Source: Prorocentrum cordatum
Taxonomy: Eukaryota; Sar; Dinophyceae; Prorocentrales; Prorocentraceae
Direction: 5' to 3'
DNA length: 64,000 bases
Assembly (NCBI GenBank): GCA_963575745.1
Contig: CAUYUJ010015737.1
Span: 10,001 to 74,000, forward strand
Position 1 is the first letter of the stretch, and the number at the start of each line of letters is the position of its first letter. The notes below the pieces were generated by a model that was not told the DNA's origin, did not search any database, and worked only from the letters and a program-made list of their open reading frames with translations. Positions 31,875-43,891 of the stretch are shown here, piece after piece. The position numbers and the translations under genes are program-made.

Positions 31875-33425
31875 CTAACCTTCGTTGTCGCAGCTCGAAT
31901 CGGAGAAATCAGCGAGCCGCTGGGCGGCTGCGACCTCGCCTCTGGTTTGGGCCGTCGCGTAGCCGAAAGCGGCAAGCCCCCTCCATCCGCCCGACCAGAA
32001 TAAAGCAGAGGGCCCACCGGCCCGTAGTGCATCGTTCGCAAAACCACGTCTGAATGCATGGGTTCCCCAGTGCGGCGCCTGGGGGAAGGCAAGCGCCGCG
32101 GCGCCAGCCTTAAGAAAACCCAGCGCCTCTGCGTAACTGATGTGCGAGAATGGCTCCGCGTCTGCCTTGGCTGCTTCAGCGAGCGCGCAGACGCCGCAGA
32201 GCGGGTGTGCACCGACTGCGCACAAGCACCTTCTCGTGACCTCCACTGGCGTTTTGTAGCATTTCCTTCGCATGAATTTAAGAATGCATTCGGAACCGCT
32301 CCGCGCAAACCGAAACGGGGCAGCGGCCGTACCCAAGGCCAATGTCTCTGAATAGCGCAAACAGAAATGACGCGCCACTGCCCACGAATGGGCCAGATCT
32401 TGACGCCCTGCAGCCACTGTCCACTTGACCAGAGCCCTCGTCTGCGCCGTCGACGCCCAAACCCGAGGACGGAGCTGACCGACTGCTGCTTTCTCTGCTC
32501 CTCGCACCAGGCGCGCTGTGTCCGCCAGCTCGCCCGCCGGAACGCGCAAGAGCGCAAGCACGGAGCGGATGTGTGAAAAATAACGCCCCAGCGAGGCGCT
32601 GCTGCGGAAGAGCGTGTAGAAGGCGTTCACCGCTGCGTGCGAGGGCGGCCACGGGGGCACGCTGGCGAGCGCCGCAGCCTCGCCCCACAGCTGCACGGCG
32701 CTGGCGTACTGCCCCGCGCTGCGCTTCCAGCCTGCAAACTCCGTCCAGGTCGCGTGGCATTCGAAACTGTCTGCTCCAATACCCTCTGTCCGTGCACGTT
32801 TGGCCATGGCCCTCGGGCCGACCTCCAGCTCTCCGAAGGGGTGGTCAGGCAGCCGGGACATGTCACGCTACGCATTCGCCAGCACGTTTGGCGGCAAGGC
32901 TGTCTGCTCCCGCCTGGCCCTCGCCACCATCGCCAGTGCAGTCATGCCCCTGTCGTTGGACCCCTCGCCCGAGCTGGCTGCACCCGCTGACGTCGCCTGC
33001 GAACTCGTTGGCTCGCCCAGGCCCGAGCCCGCGGAACCAGCACGCACTGGGCCGGGCTGTTCTGGCAATCGGGCCTGATGCGCAGCGATGCTTGTAGCAT
33101 TTCCGCACAATTGAAGAAATCTAGTCACGAAGGGAACCGAGCAGCGTGCCAATGGCGCCCAGACCACCTGGGCCGTCCCAGTCTCCAAACCAGCGAAATC
33201 CAAAGGATCGGAGGCGCCGAGGAGAGCGAGCTCGCCGCACAGGTCGTCCAGTGAGGGGCCAGGGGGGTGCACGCTCGCCGCTTGGCGGATCAAACCCGCC
33301 ACCGTCTGCGGCAGACGCGGCCGGTCCGCGGCTTCTGGCTGAGCTGGCTGCCCACGCGCGCCCTCATCCGCCTGAGCGGATGCCGCTTTCCGCGCCCGGC
33401 GGCTCTCAGCGATCAGATCGAGCAT
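31875..33425 (-). pseudogene. YR-C tyrosine recombinase (one in-frame stop)
   Basis: Same architecture as YR-D: start MLDLIAESRR at 33425, N-terminal domain (LIRQAASVHPPGPSLDDLCG), catalytic Arg in ARHFCLRYSETL, Lys in RRKCYKTP, CLC / CGVC cysteines, THAFRRGFANDAL, GGWRGLAAFGYATA, and a natural end SDSSCDNEG at 31875. Length 516 aa. A TAG at 32868-32870 interrupts the frame (VLANA-stop-RDMSRLPDHPFG); relatives have leucine there. Otherwise intact. Confidence 0.85.
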
Positions 33426-33445
33426 CTGGGCCAAAGCGGCTACGG
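33426..33445 (-). promoter_or_regulatory. Spliced-leader-like box before YR-C recombinase
   Basis: Minus strand CCGTAGCC, GCTTTGG, CCCAG, then ATG. About 16 of 21 positions agree with the leader without gaps. Read as codons it is in a different phase from the YR-D box, which argues for conservation of bases rather than of protein. Confidence 0.6.
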
Positions 33446-33684
33446 AACCGGGCTTCTTGGGCGCACATGTCACTGAAGGCGCTGCTGTGCCCAGATTGCT
33501 CATCCGAGCGTGATTTCGCTGATCTTGCCAAGATTCGCACAGGCACCCAGAACGCGCATCGAGGCGCATGACGCTGGCACGTTCCTCCAAACGATGGGAG
33601 AGCAGAGAATGACTGCGACGATCGATGCAGACAGCATTTTCCTGCGCTCTTTTCCTTGCTCCCTGCTATGCCAGCTTCTCTGGT

Positions 33685-35877
33685 TCACTGTGGCCACGGT
33701 GCGTCTGGCGGTGTGCTCCACGGCACACGGGAAAAGCCCCGAGCCTGCATCGCCTCCAGCGCTGCAGCCTTCTCTCGCGGCCTAGTCGGCGCATCTGCGA
33801 GATTCAAATGACTGGGGACGTAAAAGCAAGAGAGAAGTTGCCGAGCTGGCGACGCGGAGCCACAGATCGCCGATAAGTGCATTCCAGTCTGCTTGCCTGG
33901 ACGACCCTCGAATGAGGGTGCCCAGGGCCGTCTTGTTGTCAACGAACAGAAGCACCTCAAGATCGCCGACGCCTAGACCCAGGAGCCACTGTAACGCGCA
34001 TATCGCGGCGAGCAGCTCCCACGTGGCTACCTGGGTCTTCCTGTACGACGCCCAGCGCCGCACAGCACCGGGAACTACGCGGAAGCAGCCCAAAAACGTC
34101 GCCCCGGCAGACAAATGGCCCACGCCACGTCTCCATGCCCCGTTGCGTCCGAGTAGACGACGCAGCGGGTCCGGGCAGACGGCTGCGCGCAACGCACCAC
34201 TCGCAGGGGCACGCAGCTGAGAAAGCGAAGCCACCAGCACAGAGCACGCTCGACGCGCCCTGGCATTTTTGAATTCCGCCCCGACGCATGGCGGAACAGA
34301 GGGGCCAAATGCACCCGTGCTGCTCGACCGTAAGCGGCCGCTGCACCCCAGCTGAGCTTACCTGCGAGTTTTCTCGCCTCACTCGGCAAAATGGCCCCCA
34401 GGGAAAGAAAATGCCGAATTTGCCTTGACCACTGCTCGACTTTTGCCGCAGGGATTGTCAAATGGAGCTCCTTGGCCACTTGGTCGAGCTCCACGTTGAC
34501 ACCGAGGACATGCGCAGAGGATGCCTCCGACACCCTTTTTCCACTGTCCAATTCCCAGCCGAGCAGATCAGTCAGAACTGCCCGCGCGACGTCCGTTGCG
34601 CCAGCAGGCGTCGCTAGGTACGGGGCACCTGCCAAGGCACGGTCTGCTCCGAACAAATCGTCTACGTAGCGGAGAAAAATTACCCAGAAGAGTTCCGCCA
34701 GGATTGCACGAATGGCAGCGCCAAAGCGCTCCCAGCTGTAAACTAACGCCGTGGCCCCAAACGGGCAGGCGAAAAGCTGCAGGCATTGCCCACGAGCTGC
34801 GGCAGAAGCCCAAGTGACAACTGCAAATTGCAAGTGCGAGCTTGCGAGTGGCAGCGTTTTAAACGCATTGGCAAAATCCTCCTTGCGCAGCGCGGCTCCG
34901 CCGACGCTGGCCAGCATGACCTGGCACACCACAGCCAAAAACTTATCGAGAGTGCCGTGCTGCACCGTCTCGCCAGGAGAGACAGCCTCGTTAACTTTGG
35001 AAGCAGAAAAATCGTCTATACAACGCGCGCTGCGCGACCAGGTCCCCGCACGCTCTTTCCAACCTTCGTCCGCAGGGAACCGGGCGCTCAGGACGCAGCT
35101 GTCCTGGAGAGAACGCCAACGGGCATGCCCTTCGGCAATTTCCCGTTCGCATTTCGCTTCGAAAATCTGGCTGACCGCGGGGTCCAGCTCGACTGGACGC
35201 TGGACACGGTAAAGGGTGGCCTGGTTTATCGCTTGAGCTTGCGCTCTTAAACTAGCTGCGCTCTCCGAGCACTTTTCAAAAGGAATGCTGGGCAGCACCC
35301 CGCTTCGCGGAAGTGCGCCGATCAGCGGGAACCCTTGCTTTAAATCGACCACCAATCGCTGGTCAGGCCAAGGCCAACCTATGGCTTGCAGCATTTCTTC
35401 TAGCACAAGCAGATTCTTCTTAGGACCAAGAACACTTTGGACGTGCTCTGGCAAAGATGCCAGTTCGCGCGCCCAGAGCGGGTCCAGCACTCGCTTACGA
35501 TCGCGCCAATACTGCAAGCTGTCAAAACGTGCCTGCGCCAGAGAAGCGCCGTCCAGCGCCAGCTCTCTCTCGAGCCACTTCGCCACGTCAGACGGCGGCG
35601 TGGGTGCATCCTCGCACGGAGGCAAAGCAAGTGCCCACTCTAGGTGCTCCAAAGGGCTTAAATCGCCCACGCCTGCACTGAGCAAGAAACTATCTACAAG
35701 ACCCCGCAGCCGGGACAGCCCAGCACAGTCGGGGTATTCAACATGGATTTCCCCATTTAAACCTGGCGCCGCCTGGCAAGGCTGGCCGCCGAGAGCGTGA
35801 AAAGGCTCGGATTCCCCATCAAAGCGGGAGACCTCCGAACTAGACCCGCAAGGGCTGCTGCTGCCGCGCTGCTCCGC
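33685..35877 (-). pseudogene. YR-C pol: reverse transcriptase-RNase H (two frameshifts)
   Basis: Copies element RNA into DNA. The frame opens directly after the gag UGA (35878-35880) with no ATG. RT motifs: CIDDFSASKVNEAV, LRKEDFANAFKTLPL (catalytic D), LRYVDDLFGAD (YVDD). RNase H: VVYSDATGHGDVAWAI (D), then a frameshift near 34.09 kb, VATWELLAAI (E) and LLFVDNKTALGTL (D), a second frameshift near 33.84 kb, and FYVPSHLNLADAPTRP (H and D), ending at 33685. Compared with YR-B it is full length, so only the frameshifts disable it; sequencing error at either point cannot be excluded. Confidence 0.85.
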
Positions 35878-36671
35878 TCACTTCTTTTTGGAATGTGTCC
35901 AGCCGCCGCGCTGTTGCCAGCCGTCCTGCTGGCCCCAGCCGCCCTGCTTGCGGGGCCACGGGCTGCGCGGGCGCGGCGGCGCCACCGGGGACAGCGACCG
36001 CGGGCCCGGCACAGCTGCCCCGGAAGAGCCCTTCGAAGAGCCGTCCAGCTTCCCCTTGCCGCCGCTGGCCTTGCCGCTGCCGCCCCTGCCGATGCTCGCC
36101 TTGGCCGCCTCGGAAGCCCGATCCTTGACCTTGTCTTTGGCGTCGCGGACCAGGTCGGTGTCAAGCTTGCGCATGAACCGCTTCCACTGGTCGTCGCCCT
36201 TCTCCAAAGCTTTCGCCATGGACCTCCGAGCGAGTATGTCGTATTGGTACGACGTCCGCACGCCGCCGCCCTCCTCCGAGAGCTTGCTGAGCAACAGGGT
36301 GTAGCCCAGGACGTCCACGGGTGTGGCGACCTTCATCAGCACGAGCTTCATGCCCCAATCGAAGAGGTGCGACTGGAAGCAAGCGTACGAGGGGTAGTCC
36401 AGCTCGCTCGCCCCCTTGGCCTTCTTGAACTCCGCCATCTGGCGGTGCCGCTCCGGGACGCTGCCGTCTCCCACTGGAACGTCGACCCGGGGAAGCTTGG
36501 ACCAAGGGGGCCGGAAGTGCTTTTGCAAGTCCTCCCCCTCGGCGCTCCCGACGTAGAGACGCCCTTTCTCTCTGGCCACCCGGCCAGCGGACTCGGAGAC
36601 AGCCAAGTTCTCCTCCGAAGGGAGCCCGTCTTCTGGAAAGTCCTGCAAGCCGAGCTCGGCGACCCGGTCCG
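35878..36671 (-). pseudogene. YR-C gag, C-terminal part
   Basis: Structural protein of the element. The retained part matches YR-B gag: ELGLQDFPEDGLPSEENL, YVGSAEGEDLQKHFRPPWSK, DYPSYACFQSHLFDWGMKLV, GGVRTSYQYDILARRSMAKA, then a Gly/Ser/Lys/Trp-rich basic tail ending HSKKK. The N-terminal 200 or so residues are removed by YR-F at 36672. It ends in UGA in the same frame as pol. Confidence 0.8.
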
Positions 36672-38031
36672 GAAAATCTCCTCAGGCTGTCCACCGCAGG
36701 AACAGTGGGCGAAGGCAAAAGCCTGCTGCTGGGCTGGGCGCCTGGGAACACCCTAGCGCCCAAACCCAGCGGACAGCCCTAAGCGCTGCGCCCAGCAGCT
36801 GGGCGGGTGGGAATGGCAATGCGTGCGCTGCACGCCTCCTGCCCAAGCCTGCGCAAGGCAGCGCCGCAGCGTGGGTGAACCCGCAGTGCCTGGCGCACGC
36901 CTCCTGCCTCGGCGAGGCTTGCGCGAGCGCGGGTAAACCCGCAGTGTCCGGCGCTCCCCTGGCGTCGACTGCCTGCGGCAGCCAGCGCCCAGGAGACGCA
37001 ACCACGAGACAGACAGACCAGACCGACGGGACAGACAGGACACGACAGACAAGACAGACGCGACGACGAGACGACACCGCTGCCCCCCGACGGAGGCGCC
37101 AGAGCACGTGGGAGCGTCCTGGGATGCACGTTCCCGCAAGAACAACAAGAAATTGCAGAACGTCTGCCACGGCGCGTACCACGCAAAGCCGTGGCTAATA
37201 TAATGGCTTTGGCCATCTTCGTCTATTTTCCCGCCCATAAAATAACAAGTGATTTAAGGGCCGAGAAAATCTCCTCAGGCTGTCCACCGCAGGAACAGTG
37301 GGCGAAGGCAAAAGCCTGCTGCCGGGCTGGGCGCCTGGGAACACCCTAGCGGAAAATCTCCTCAGGCTGTCCACCGCAGGAACAGTGGGCGAAGGCAAAA
37401 GCCTGCTGCTGGGCTGGGCGCCTGGGAACACCCTAGCGCCCAAACCCAGCGGACAGCCCTAAGCGCTGCGCCCAGCAGCTGGGCGGGTGGGAGTGGCAAT
37501 GCGTGCGCTGCACGCCTCCTGCCCAAGCCTGCGCAAGGCAGCGCCGCAGCGTGGGTGAACCCGCAGTGCTTGGCGCACGCCTCCTGCCTCGGCGAGGCTT
37601 GCGCGAGCGCGGGTACACCCGCAGTGTCCGGCGCTCCCCTGGCGTCGACTGCCTGCGGCAGCCAGCGCCCAGGAGACGCAACCACGAGACAGACAGACCA
37701 GACCGACGGGACAGACAGGACACGACAGACAAGACAGACGCGACGACGAGACGACACCGCTGCCCCCCGACGGAGGCGCCAGAGCACGTGGGAGCGTCCT
37801 GGGATGCACGTTCCCGCAAGAACAACAAGAAATTGCAGAACGTCTGCCACGGCGCTACCACGCAAAGCCGTGGCTAATATAATGGCTTTGGCCATCTTCG
37901 TCTATTTTCCCGCCCATAAAATAACAAGTGATTTAAGGGCCGAGAAAATCTCCTCAGGCTGTCCACCGCAGGAACAGTGGGCGAAGGCAAAAGCCTGCTG
38001 CTGGGCTGGGCGCCTGGGAACACCCTAGCGC
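36672..38031 (-). mobile_element. YR-F: terminal repeats only (A-B-A, A-B-A)
   Basis: An A module (GAAAATCTCCTCAGGC to AACACCCTAGC, about 85 bp) occurs at about 36673, 37265, 37352 and 37946. B modules (about 510 bp) at 36757-37263 and 37437-37944 are nearly identical. The order A-B-A A-B-A with no genes looks like solo terminal repeats left by recombination. B holds a CAGACAGACC-rich tract (37008-37075) and a CCACGGC / GCCGTGG hairpin (about 37166-37190). YR-F sits inside the gag of YR-C. Confidence 0.7.
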
Positions 38032-38033
38032 CC

Positions 38034-40375
38034 ATTGCACCCAGAGACCAGCCCAGCAGCTGCTGAGGAAGCTTTGTCGGAATCCGTCGCGCCCATTGCA
38101 AGGACAGAGCTGGTTCACGCAGCTGCCACAAGGGTCCGCGCCAGCGGGCGCCGAACCTCGCTTCAGCGCGAACGTGCCTGCCGCCTGCACGCCTGCTGCG
38201 CGCCTCTCTGCTCTGCGTGCCTACGCGCGCGTCTGCAGCGCGTTCGAATCTCTGCGCGCATTGGGTTGCGCCCGCGACACTGCGAGCCCCTGTGCGACAC
38301 CGCGCGTCTCAGCGCGCCCGTGCGCCTTAGCGCGCCCCCGCACACCTAGATTGCACTTCCGGGCGCGCCAGGCGCCCGTTGCGGCCATGAGCCGTGGAAT
38401 TGCTTTGAGATTACCCGTCTGGGCGTGGGAGCGGGAAACCTGCCCCGGGCGCCCGTGTGCGTCTGCGCCTTGTGGGCGCCTGCGCGCCTGCGCCCTACTG
38501 AGCGTTTCTACGCGCCTTCGCACACGTTTCGCGCTGCTGCGCGCTTCCGTCTGCCCCGCTCCGCGGGCCCGCGCGCTTCGGCGCACAGCTTGCTTCTGCG
38601 CCGCGCGACAACGCACGGCGCGCGCTGCGGCGTGCCTCTACGCGCCTGTGCGCTCTCTGCGCTTAACTACGGAATACGCGCCTCCGCCGCACCAGTGCGC
38701 ACTTCTGCGTGCCAATACACATGGGTGGCCATGCGCACTCCTGCGTGCCCAGCGCACCCCTCTCGATGCTGCGCGGTTCTGCGCCCTTCTGACCGCTTCT
38801 TTGTCCCTTTGCTTCTGCGCGCGTCTCTGCCAGTGCGGCTGCACGCGCCTGAACGACCGTACGCGTTTCAGTGCGGCGCTGCGCGCCTCCAAGCATTTCG
38901 CGCGTCTGCGCTCGGCGCGTCCGGAACTGCGCGCTGTCAAGCACTTGCCTGCGCCACGTACTTGCGCGCGCGTGCCTTCGCGCGCCGAAACGCCGCGCCT
39001 GTGCGCGTCTACGCGCTCTTGTGCGGAGGCTCGCCTGCGCCAGCGCTACATAGCGCGAAATTGCGACCATATTTCAATTCTGAGCGCGGCAGCGCCCAGT
39101 CGCTGGAAATCGCTTAGATTGCCCTGCAGCAGCGAAATCCACACAACCCCACGCATCTTCGCCCATGTGCTGTCGCGCGTTTGGGCGCGCAAGCGTGCAG
39201 TTGCACTCAGATTGCCGCTCTGAGCGCGGGAGCGCGACATACCACTCAAAGGGCCCGTTCGGGCACGCGAACGTGGAATCACGCTCGGGCTGCCCGTCTG
39301 GGCGCGCGAGAGCGCATTTGCGCCCAGATCGCCCTTCCGGGCGCAAGACGCGAAATCACTTCCGAAAGCTGCGCTCGGGTTGCAATTGCGCTCAGATTGC
39401 CCATCTAACCGCGCGAATGCGAAATCGCGCCCAAAATGGACCAATTGGCCGCGTGAGCGCGGGAAGGCGTCCGGAATTGCCCATTTGAGCGCGCGAGCAC
39501 GGATTCGCACTCTGATTGCCTGACAGGGCGCGCGAGCACAAAGAACGCGCGCAGATTGCTCGCCTGGGCGCCGGAGCGCGAAACCACACCCGAAATGGTC
39601 CGCTTGGGCGCGCGGCGAGGATTCGCAATCTGATTGCCAGTCTGGGCGCGCGAGCACAACATTGCACCCAGATTGCCCGCCTGGGCGCGGGATCGCGAAA
39701 TCTCACCTGGAATGGCCCGTTTGGGCGCGCGAGCGCGGATTTGTGCTCAGGATGCCCCCCTGGGGCACGAGCGCTAATTTGTGCCCAGATTGCTCATCTG
39801 GGCGCGAGGACGCGAAATCGCATCCCGAACGGCCGCGCGGGACGCACGAGCACAGATTCGCACTCTGATTGCGTGGGCGCGCGAGCGCAGAACTACGCTC
39901 AGATTGCCCGTCTGGGCGCGGGACGCGAAATCGCATCCAAAATGGCCCGCTTGGGCGCGCGAGCGCGGATTCGCACTCTGATTGCCCGTCTGGGCGCGCG
40001 GGCGCAATATTGCGCACAGATTGCCCGCATGGGCGCGGGCGCGCGAAATCGCACCTGAAATGGCCCGCTTGGGCGCGCGAGCGCGGATTCGCGCTCAGGA
40101 TGCCCGCCTGGGCGCACGAGCGCAAAATTTCGCTTAGATTGCCCGTCCGGGCGCGGGAGCGCGAAACCGCACCCGGAATGGCCTGCTTGGGCGCGCAAGC
40201 GCGGATTCGCGCTCAGGAGGCCTGCCTGGGCGCGCGGGCGCGAAATTCCCCTCAGATTGCTCCCCTGGGCGCGGGAGCGCGAAATCGCACCTGCAATGGC
40301 CCGCTTGGGCGCGCGAGCGCGGATTCGCGCTCAGGTTGCCCGCCTGGGCGCACAAGCGCTAAATTGCGCTCAAGC
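38034..40375 (+). repeat. Tandem duplicate, copy 1 (holds the empty site of YR-A)
   Basis: 38034-38884 repeats at 40603-41450 and 38884-40375 repeats at 60150-61640. The second half is an array of 40-80 bp units with TTGCCCGTCTGGGCGCGCGA, GCGCGAAATCGCACC and GGATTCGCGCTCAGG. Copy 2 is therefore split by 18.7 kb of YR-A. Large frames here are products of the array. Confidence 0.8.
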
Positions 40376-41450
40376 CTGCGCAAGGCAGCGCCGCAGCGTG
40401 GGTGAACCCGCAGTGCTTGGCGCACGCCTCCTGCCTCGGCGAGGCTTGCGCGAGCGCGGGTAAACCCGCAGTGTCCGGCGCTCCCCTGGCGTCGACTGCC
40501 TGCGGCAGCCAGCGCCCAGGAGACGCAACCACGAGACAGACAGACCAGACCGACGGGACAGACAGGACACGACATAAAATAATAAGTGATTTAAGGGCCG
40601 ACCCATTGCACCCAGAGACCAGCCCAGCAGCTGCTGAGGAAGCTTTGTCGGAATCCGTCGCGCCCATTGCAAGGACAGAGCTGGTTCACGCAGCTGCCAC
40701 AAGGGTCCGCGCCAGCGGGCGCCGAACCTCGCTTCAGCGCGAACGTGCCTGCCGCCTGCACGCCTGCTGCGCGCCTCTCTTCTCTGCGTGCCTACGCGCG
40801 CGTCTGCAGCGCGTTCGAATCTCTGCGCGCATTGGGTTGCGCCCGCGACACTGCGAGCCCCTGTGCGACACCGCGCGTCTCAGCGCGCCCGTGCGCCTTA
40901 GCGCGCCCCCGCACACCTAGATTGCACTTCCGGGCGCGCCGGGCGCCCGTTGCGGCCATGAGCCGTGGAATTGCTTTGAGATTACCCCTCTGGGCGTGGG
41001 AGCGGGAAACCTGCCCCGGGCGCCCGTGTGCGTCTGCGCCTTGTGGGCGCCTGCGCGCCTGCGCCCTACTGAGCGTTTCTACGCGCCTTCGCACACGTTT
41101 CGCGCTGCTGCGCGCTTCCGTCTGCCCCGCTCCGCGGGCCCGCGCGCTTCGGCGCGCAGCTTGCTTCTGCGCCGCGCGACAACGCACGGCGCGCGCTGCG
41201 TGCCTCTACGCGCCTGTGCGCTCTCTGCGCTTAACTACGGAATACGCGCCTCCGCCGCACCAGTGCGCACTTCTGCGTGCCAATACACCTGGGTGGCCAT
41301 GCGCACTCCTGCGTGCCCAGCGCACCCCTCTCGATGCTGCGCGGTTCTGCGCCCTTCTGACCGCTTCTTTGTCCCTTTGCTTCTGCGCGCGTCTCTGCCA
41401 GTGCGGCTGCACGCGCCTGAACGACCGTACGCGTTTCAGTGCGGCGCTGC
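40375..41450 (+). repeat. Tandem duplicate, copy 2, left part
   Basis: 40375-40575 repeats part of the YR-F B module (37530-37727). A deletion joins it to ATAAGTGATTTAAGGGCCGA, and 40603-41450 repeats 38034-38884 almost exactly. It ends GCGGCGCTGCG at the left end of YR-A. Confidence 0.8.
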
Positions 41451-41638
41451 GATTTTCCGCCTACCACCGCCGAGCAGGAGCACCAAGGAGGCCTCCGGGG
41501 AGCAGAACGGCGCGGGAGAGGCAGTGCGCACGCGAAGCGTGTAGCAATATTTTCTTCATGCCACAGCCGTGGCTCGGCGGGAGTGCTGCTTCAGCCGCAG
41601 GCCACAGGGCGCATCCCTTCAGGGAGGGCCCTTACCCC
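41451..41638 (-). repeat. YR-A terminal repeat A2
   Basis: Plus strand starts GATTTTCCGCCTACCACC and ends GGGCCCTTACCCC. It repeats at 41901-42086 (A1), which begins CTTTCCGCC. Contains GCCACAGCCGTGGC, a short hairpin also present in modified form near 62597. Confidence 0.75.
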
Positions 41639-42103
41639 TCCAGGGAAGGGCGGATTGCGGCCAGCACGAGGTGTGAACCCAGGGCGGGCGGGCGGGTCCG
41701 CGAAAAGCGCGCGGAACTACCCCCTGGGCCTGCGCTCGAGAAAACAATACCGACGGTGAAAGACCCCACATGAAGGCGAAGCCCATCGATATTGCAATAT
41801 AAAGGGAGCAACCTGCAATGATTCGATACGAAGAATAACTCGTTTTGGGGTGTCCGCGAAAACCTCGTTTCCCGAATGCACAGCCTCCTCAGAAACTGCG
41901 CTTTCCGCCTACCACCGCCGAGCAGGAGCACCAAGGAGGCCTCCGGGGCGAAGAACGGCGCGGGAGAGGCAGTGCGCACGCGAAGCGTGTAGCAATATTT
42001 TCTTCATGCCACAGCCGTGGCTCGGCGGGAGTGCTGCTTCAGCCGCAGGCCACAGGGCGCATCCCTTCAGGGAGGGCCCTTACCCCACCGAGGCCGAAAT
42101 TAA

Positions 42104-43660
42104 TTACAGAGGCTGCTTCCAAACAGGTAAGGCCGGCAGCGGCCGTTGCGCAGTTGCAGAGGGCGCAGCCTGCTTTGGGTTAGCGGCCGCCGCAGCACCC
42201 AACAACAATTGACGGCGATCGGAGTCTGGGTGCTTCGTGTAAAACGCTCTCATGACATCGAGAGACGACCACCCGCCCTGCGCTTGCACAAGGGTTTCCG
42301 GGAGCGCCGCGGCATGCTTCCACCACAAGGCGCCGCCTTTTCTCAGTGAGTGACTCCCCACCGAGGCGGGATCCTTCACGTGTCGGGATAGCATTCTGCG
42401 GAAAGTATCCGCGGACACTGCTCTCGGGGAGGCGGCGCCGGTCACGCAAAAGAAATAACCAGTGGAAGCTGGCCACAAAGCTGCTCTGCGGGCCGCCCAC
42501 GACTGCATAAGTTTCAGAGGGCAGAGCGGCCCCAACTCTGGCAGCCGCGGGAGCCAGATGAGCATTCCCACGCCGCAAGGATCGTTCTTCTGCCGGCGGA
42601 TACGGCACTCAACAGCATCTTCTTGGAAGACAACATCCTCTGTGAGGAGCCCTTGTACTTCTGCAAAGCGCCGGATCCCGAAGAACGCTGTCGCAACCAT
42701 TGCAGCATCGCGCAAACCAGCATCTGAGGCTTGGGCAAGGCGACAACGCTGCACAACACACGCCTCGTCGAACGAAAGTGGCCGCTTGGCGTGCCGCAGC
42801 GAATGGTCAGCGAGCTTTTTGAGACCTCGCCAGAAATGCCAAGCTCGAGGAGTCCAAGCCAAATCGAAAGCAGCAAGTAAATCACGCTCTACATGCCAAG
42901 CCCTGACGGCAGCTTTTGCTGCGCCCACAGCGCCCCAAGGCTGGCCGATCATCCCAGCGAACAACACCATGACCTTTTCCTCCGTGTCGCAGGGCAGCAA
43001 GGACAACGCAGTGTCAGATTCGACTGTGCTCACCACGCTGCGCAAGGTGGCGTCGTAGCGACTGCGCGTGGACGGCTCCCAGGCCGCCGCCAAACAGCGA
43101 TCGATGTCAGCGGCAGCCTTCCGACGCGCGGCCAACTGCACCGGCGCACTCTCGCCGGCAACCAGTGCAAGCGGAGCCCTGGGAGCACCGAGGCTGCGAG
43201 CCCCAGGGCCGTCTGCGTGAATCGCACTCGGCGTGTCCGCGGCGGCCGCCACCGTCAGCCTGGGATACCCGCTAGAAACTTCTGCAACAGGTACCGCCGC
43301 ACGGGCGGGGCTGCCCCGAGAGCAACTGCTACCTGCGGAGGTCGCAGAAGCACCGTCGGCGACAAGAGACTGACACAGCGCCGTGTCCAGCGGAACTGCA
43401 CCAGAAGACGCCCAAGCAGCGCGGCTGATGTCGAGCATGCTCAGGAACGACGTGGCTTTCCGCACCCCAACTCCAGTGCCCGAGCGCCCAGGAACCGTTG
43501 CATCCTGCGAGGGGGCCGCCACCGCCGACACAGCGCCATCTCCGCCAGCACCAGCACGCGCAGCTGCCGGTTCCAGCGGAAGGGGCGGCCGCCGCGATCC
43601 CGCGCGCGCTGCTTTGGAAGGGGGCGAATTGAAATCATTTCTGTGCACGAAATCATCCAT
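42104..43660 (-). CDS. YR-A tyrosine recombinase
   Basis: Site-specific recombinase, 518 aa from ATG 43660 (MDDFVHRNDF); an in-frame upstream ATG at 43792 would add 44 residues and place the leader-like box inside the coding region. The first 170 residues are low-complexity and Ala/Pro/Ser-rich. The core-binding domain is about 175-290 (RRKAAADIDRCLAAAWEPST) and the catalytic domain about 290-480: R330/R331 (FFGIRRFAEVQGL), K358 (RRQKND), H437-x-x-R440 (SHSLRKGGA), W464 and Y474 (GGWSSLDVMRAFYT). It belongs to a different lineage from the YR-B/C/D/E recombinases and lacks their cysteine pair. Intact single frame. Confidence 0.9.
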   Translation of the reverse strand: MDDFVHRNDFNSPPSKAARAGSRRPPLPLEPAAARAGAGGDGAVSAVAAPSQDATVPGRSGTGVGVRKATSFLSMLDISRAAWASSGAVPLDTALCQSLVADGASATSAGSSCSRGSPARAAVPVAEVSSGYPRLTVAAAADTPSAIHADGPGARSLGAPRAPLALVAGESAPVQLAARRKAAADIDRCLAAAWEPSTRSRYDATLRSVVSTVESDTALSLLPCDTEEKVMVLFAGMIGQPWGAVGAAKAAVRAWHVERDLLAAFDLAWTPRAWHFWRGLKKLADHSLRHAKRPLSFDEACVVQRCRLAQASDAGLRDAAMVATAFFGIRRFAEVQGLLTEDVVFQEDAVECRIRRQKNDPCGVGMLIWLPRLPELGPLCPLKLMQSWAARRAALWPASTGYFFCVTGAASPRAVSADTFRRMLSRHVKDPASVGSHSLRKGGALWWKHAAALPETLVQAQGGWSSLDVMRAFYTKHPDSDRRQLLLGAAAAANPKQAAPSATAQRPLPALPVWKQPL

Positions 43661-43663
43661 TGT

Positions 43664-43682
43664 CTTGGACCCGAGGCTACGG
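43664..43682 (-). promoter_or_regulatory. Spliced-leader-like box before YR-A recombinase
   Basis: Minus strand TTCCGTAGCC, TCGGG, TCCAAG, then ACAATG. The 5' CCGTAGCC and the 3' CCAAG fit the leader; the middle is two bases short. Confidence 0.5.
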
Positions 43683-43891
43683 AACGGCAGTGGGAAGACA
43701 CATGTGGCGCATGAAAGACGGAAGGCCCACTCAATTCGGAGCCTCTGAAACCAGCCGTGGCGGACACCCCATAGAGGCCTGTTATTTTTCATTTTTCAAG
43801 ATCTCTTAAAAGCGGCCTGCACGTCGGGAACAGCAGCAGGCGGCTAAACGCCATGGAAAATCGAATGGCTCTGGCGCGTGGCTGGAGATGC

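Larger units (their letters stand above)
31054..36671 (-). mobile_element. YR-C: YR retrotransposon, 5' truncated and mutated
   Basis: Gag (partial), pol and YR on the minus strand, then A1 (31745-31626), B2 (31625-31175, including hairpin H5) and A2 (31174-31054). The two A repeats (about 121 bp) look identical. The 5' end is cut at 36672 by YR-F. It lies in the region just upstream of the YR gene of YR-E, so it is probably nested there. Confidence 0.75.

Noticed and set aside
38096-41773. Cys/Arg/Ala-rich frames of 230-375 codons
   Set aside because: They follow the tandem duplicate and array units and have no protein-like periodicity beyond the repeat.
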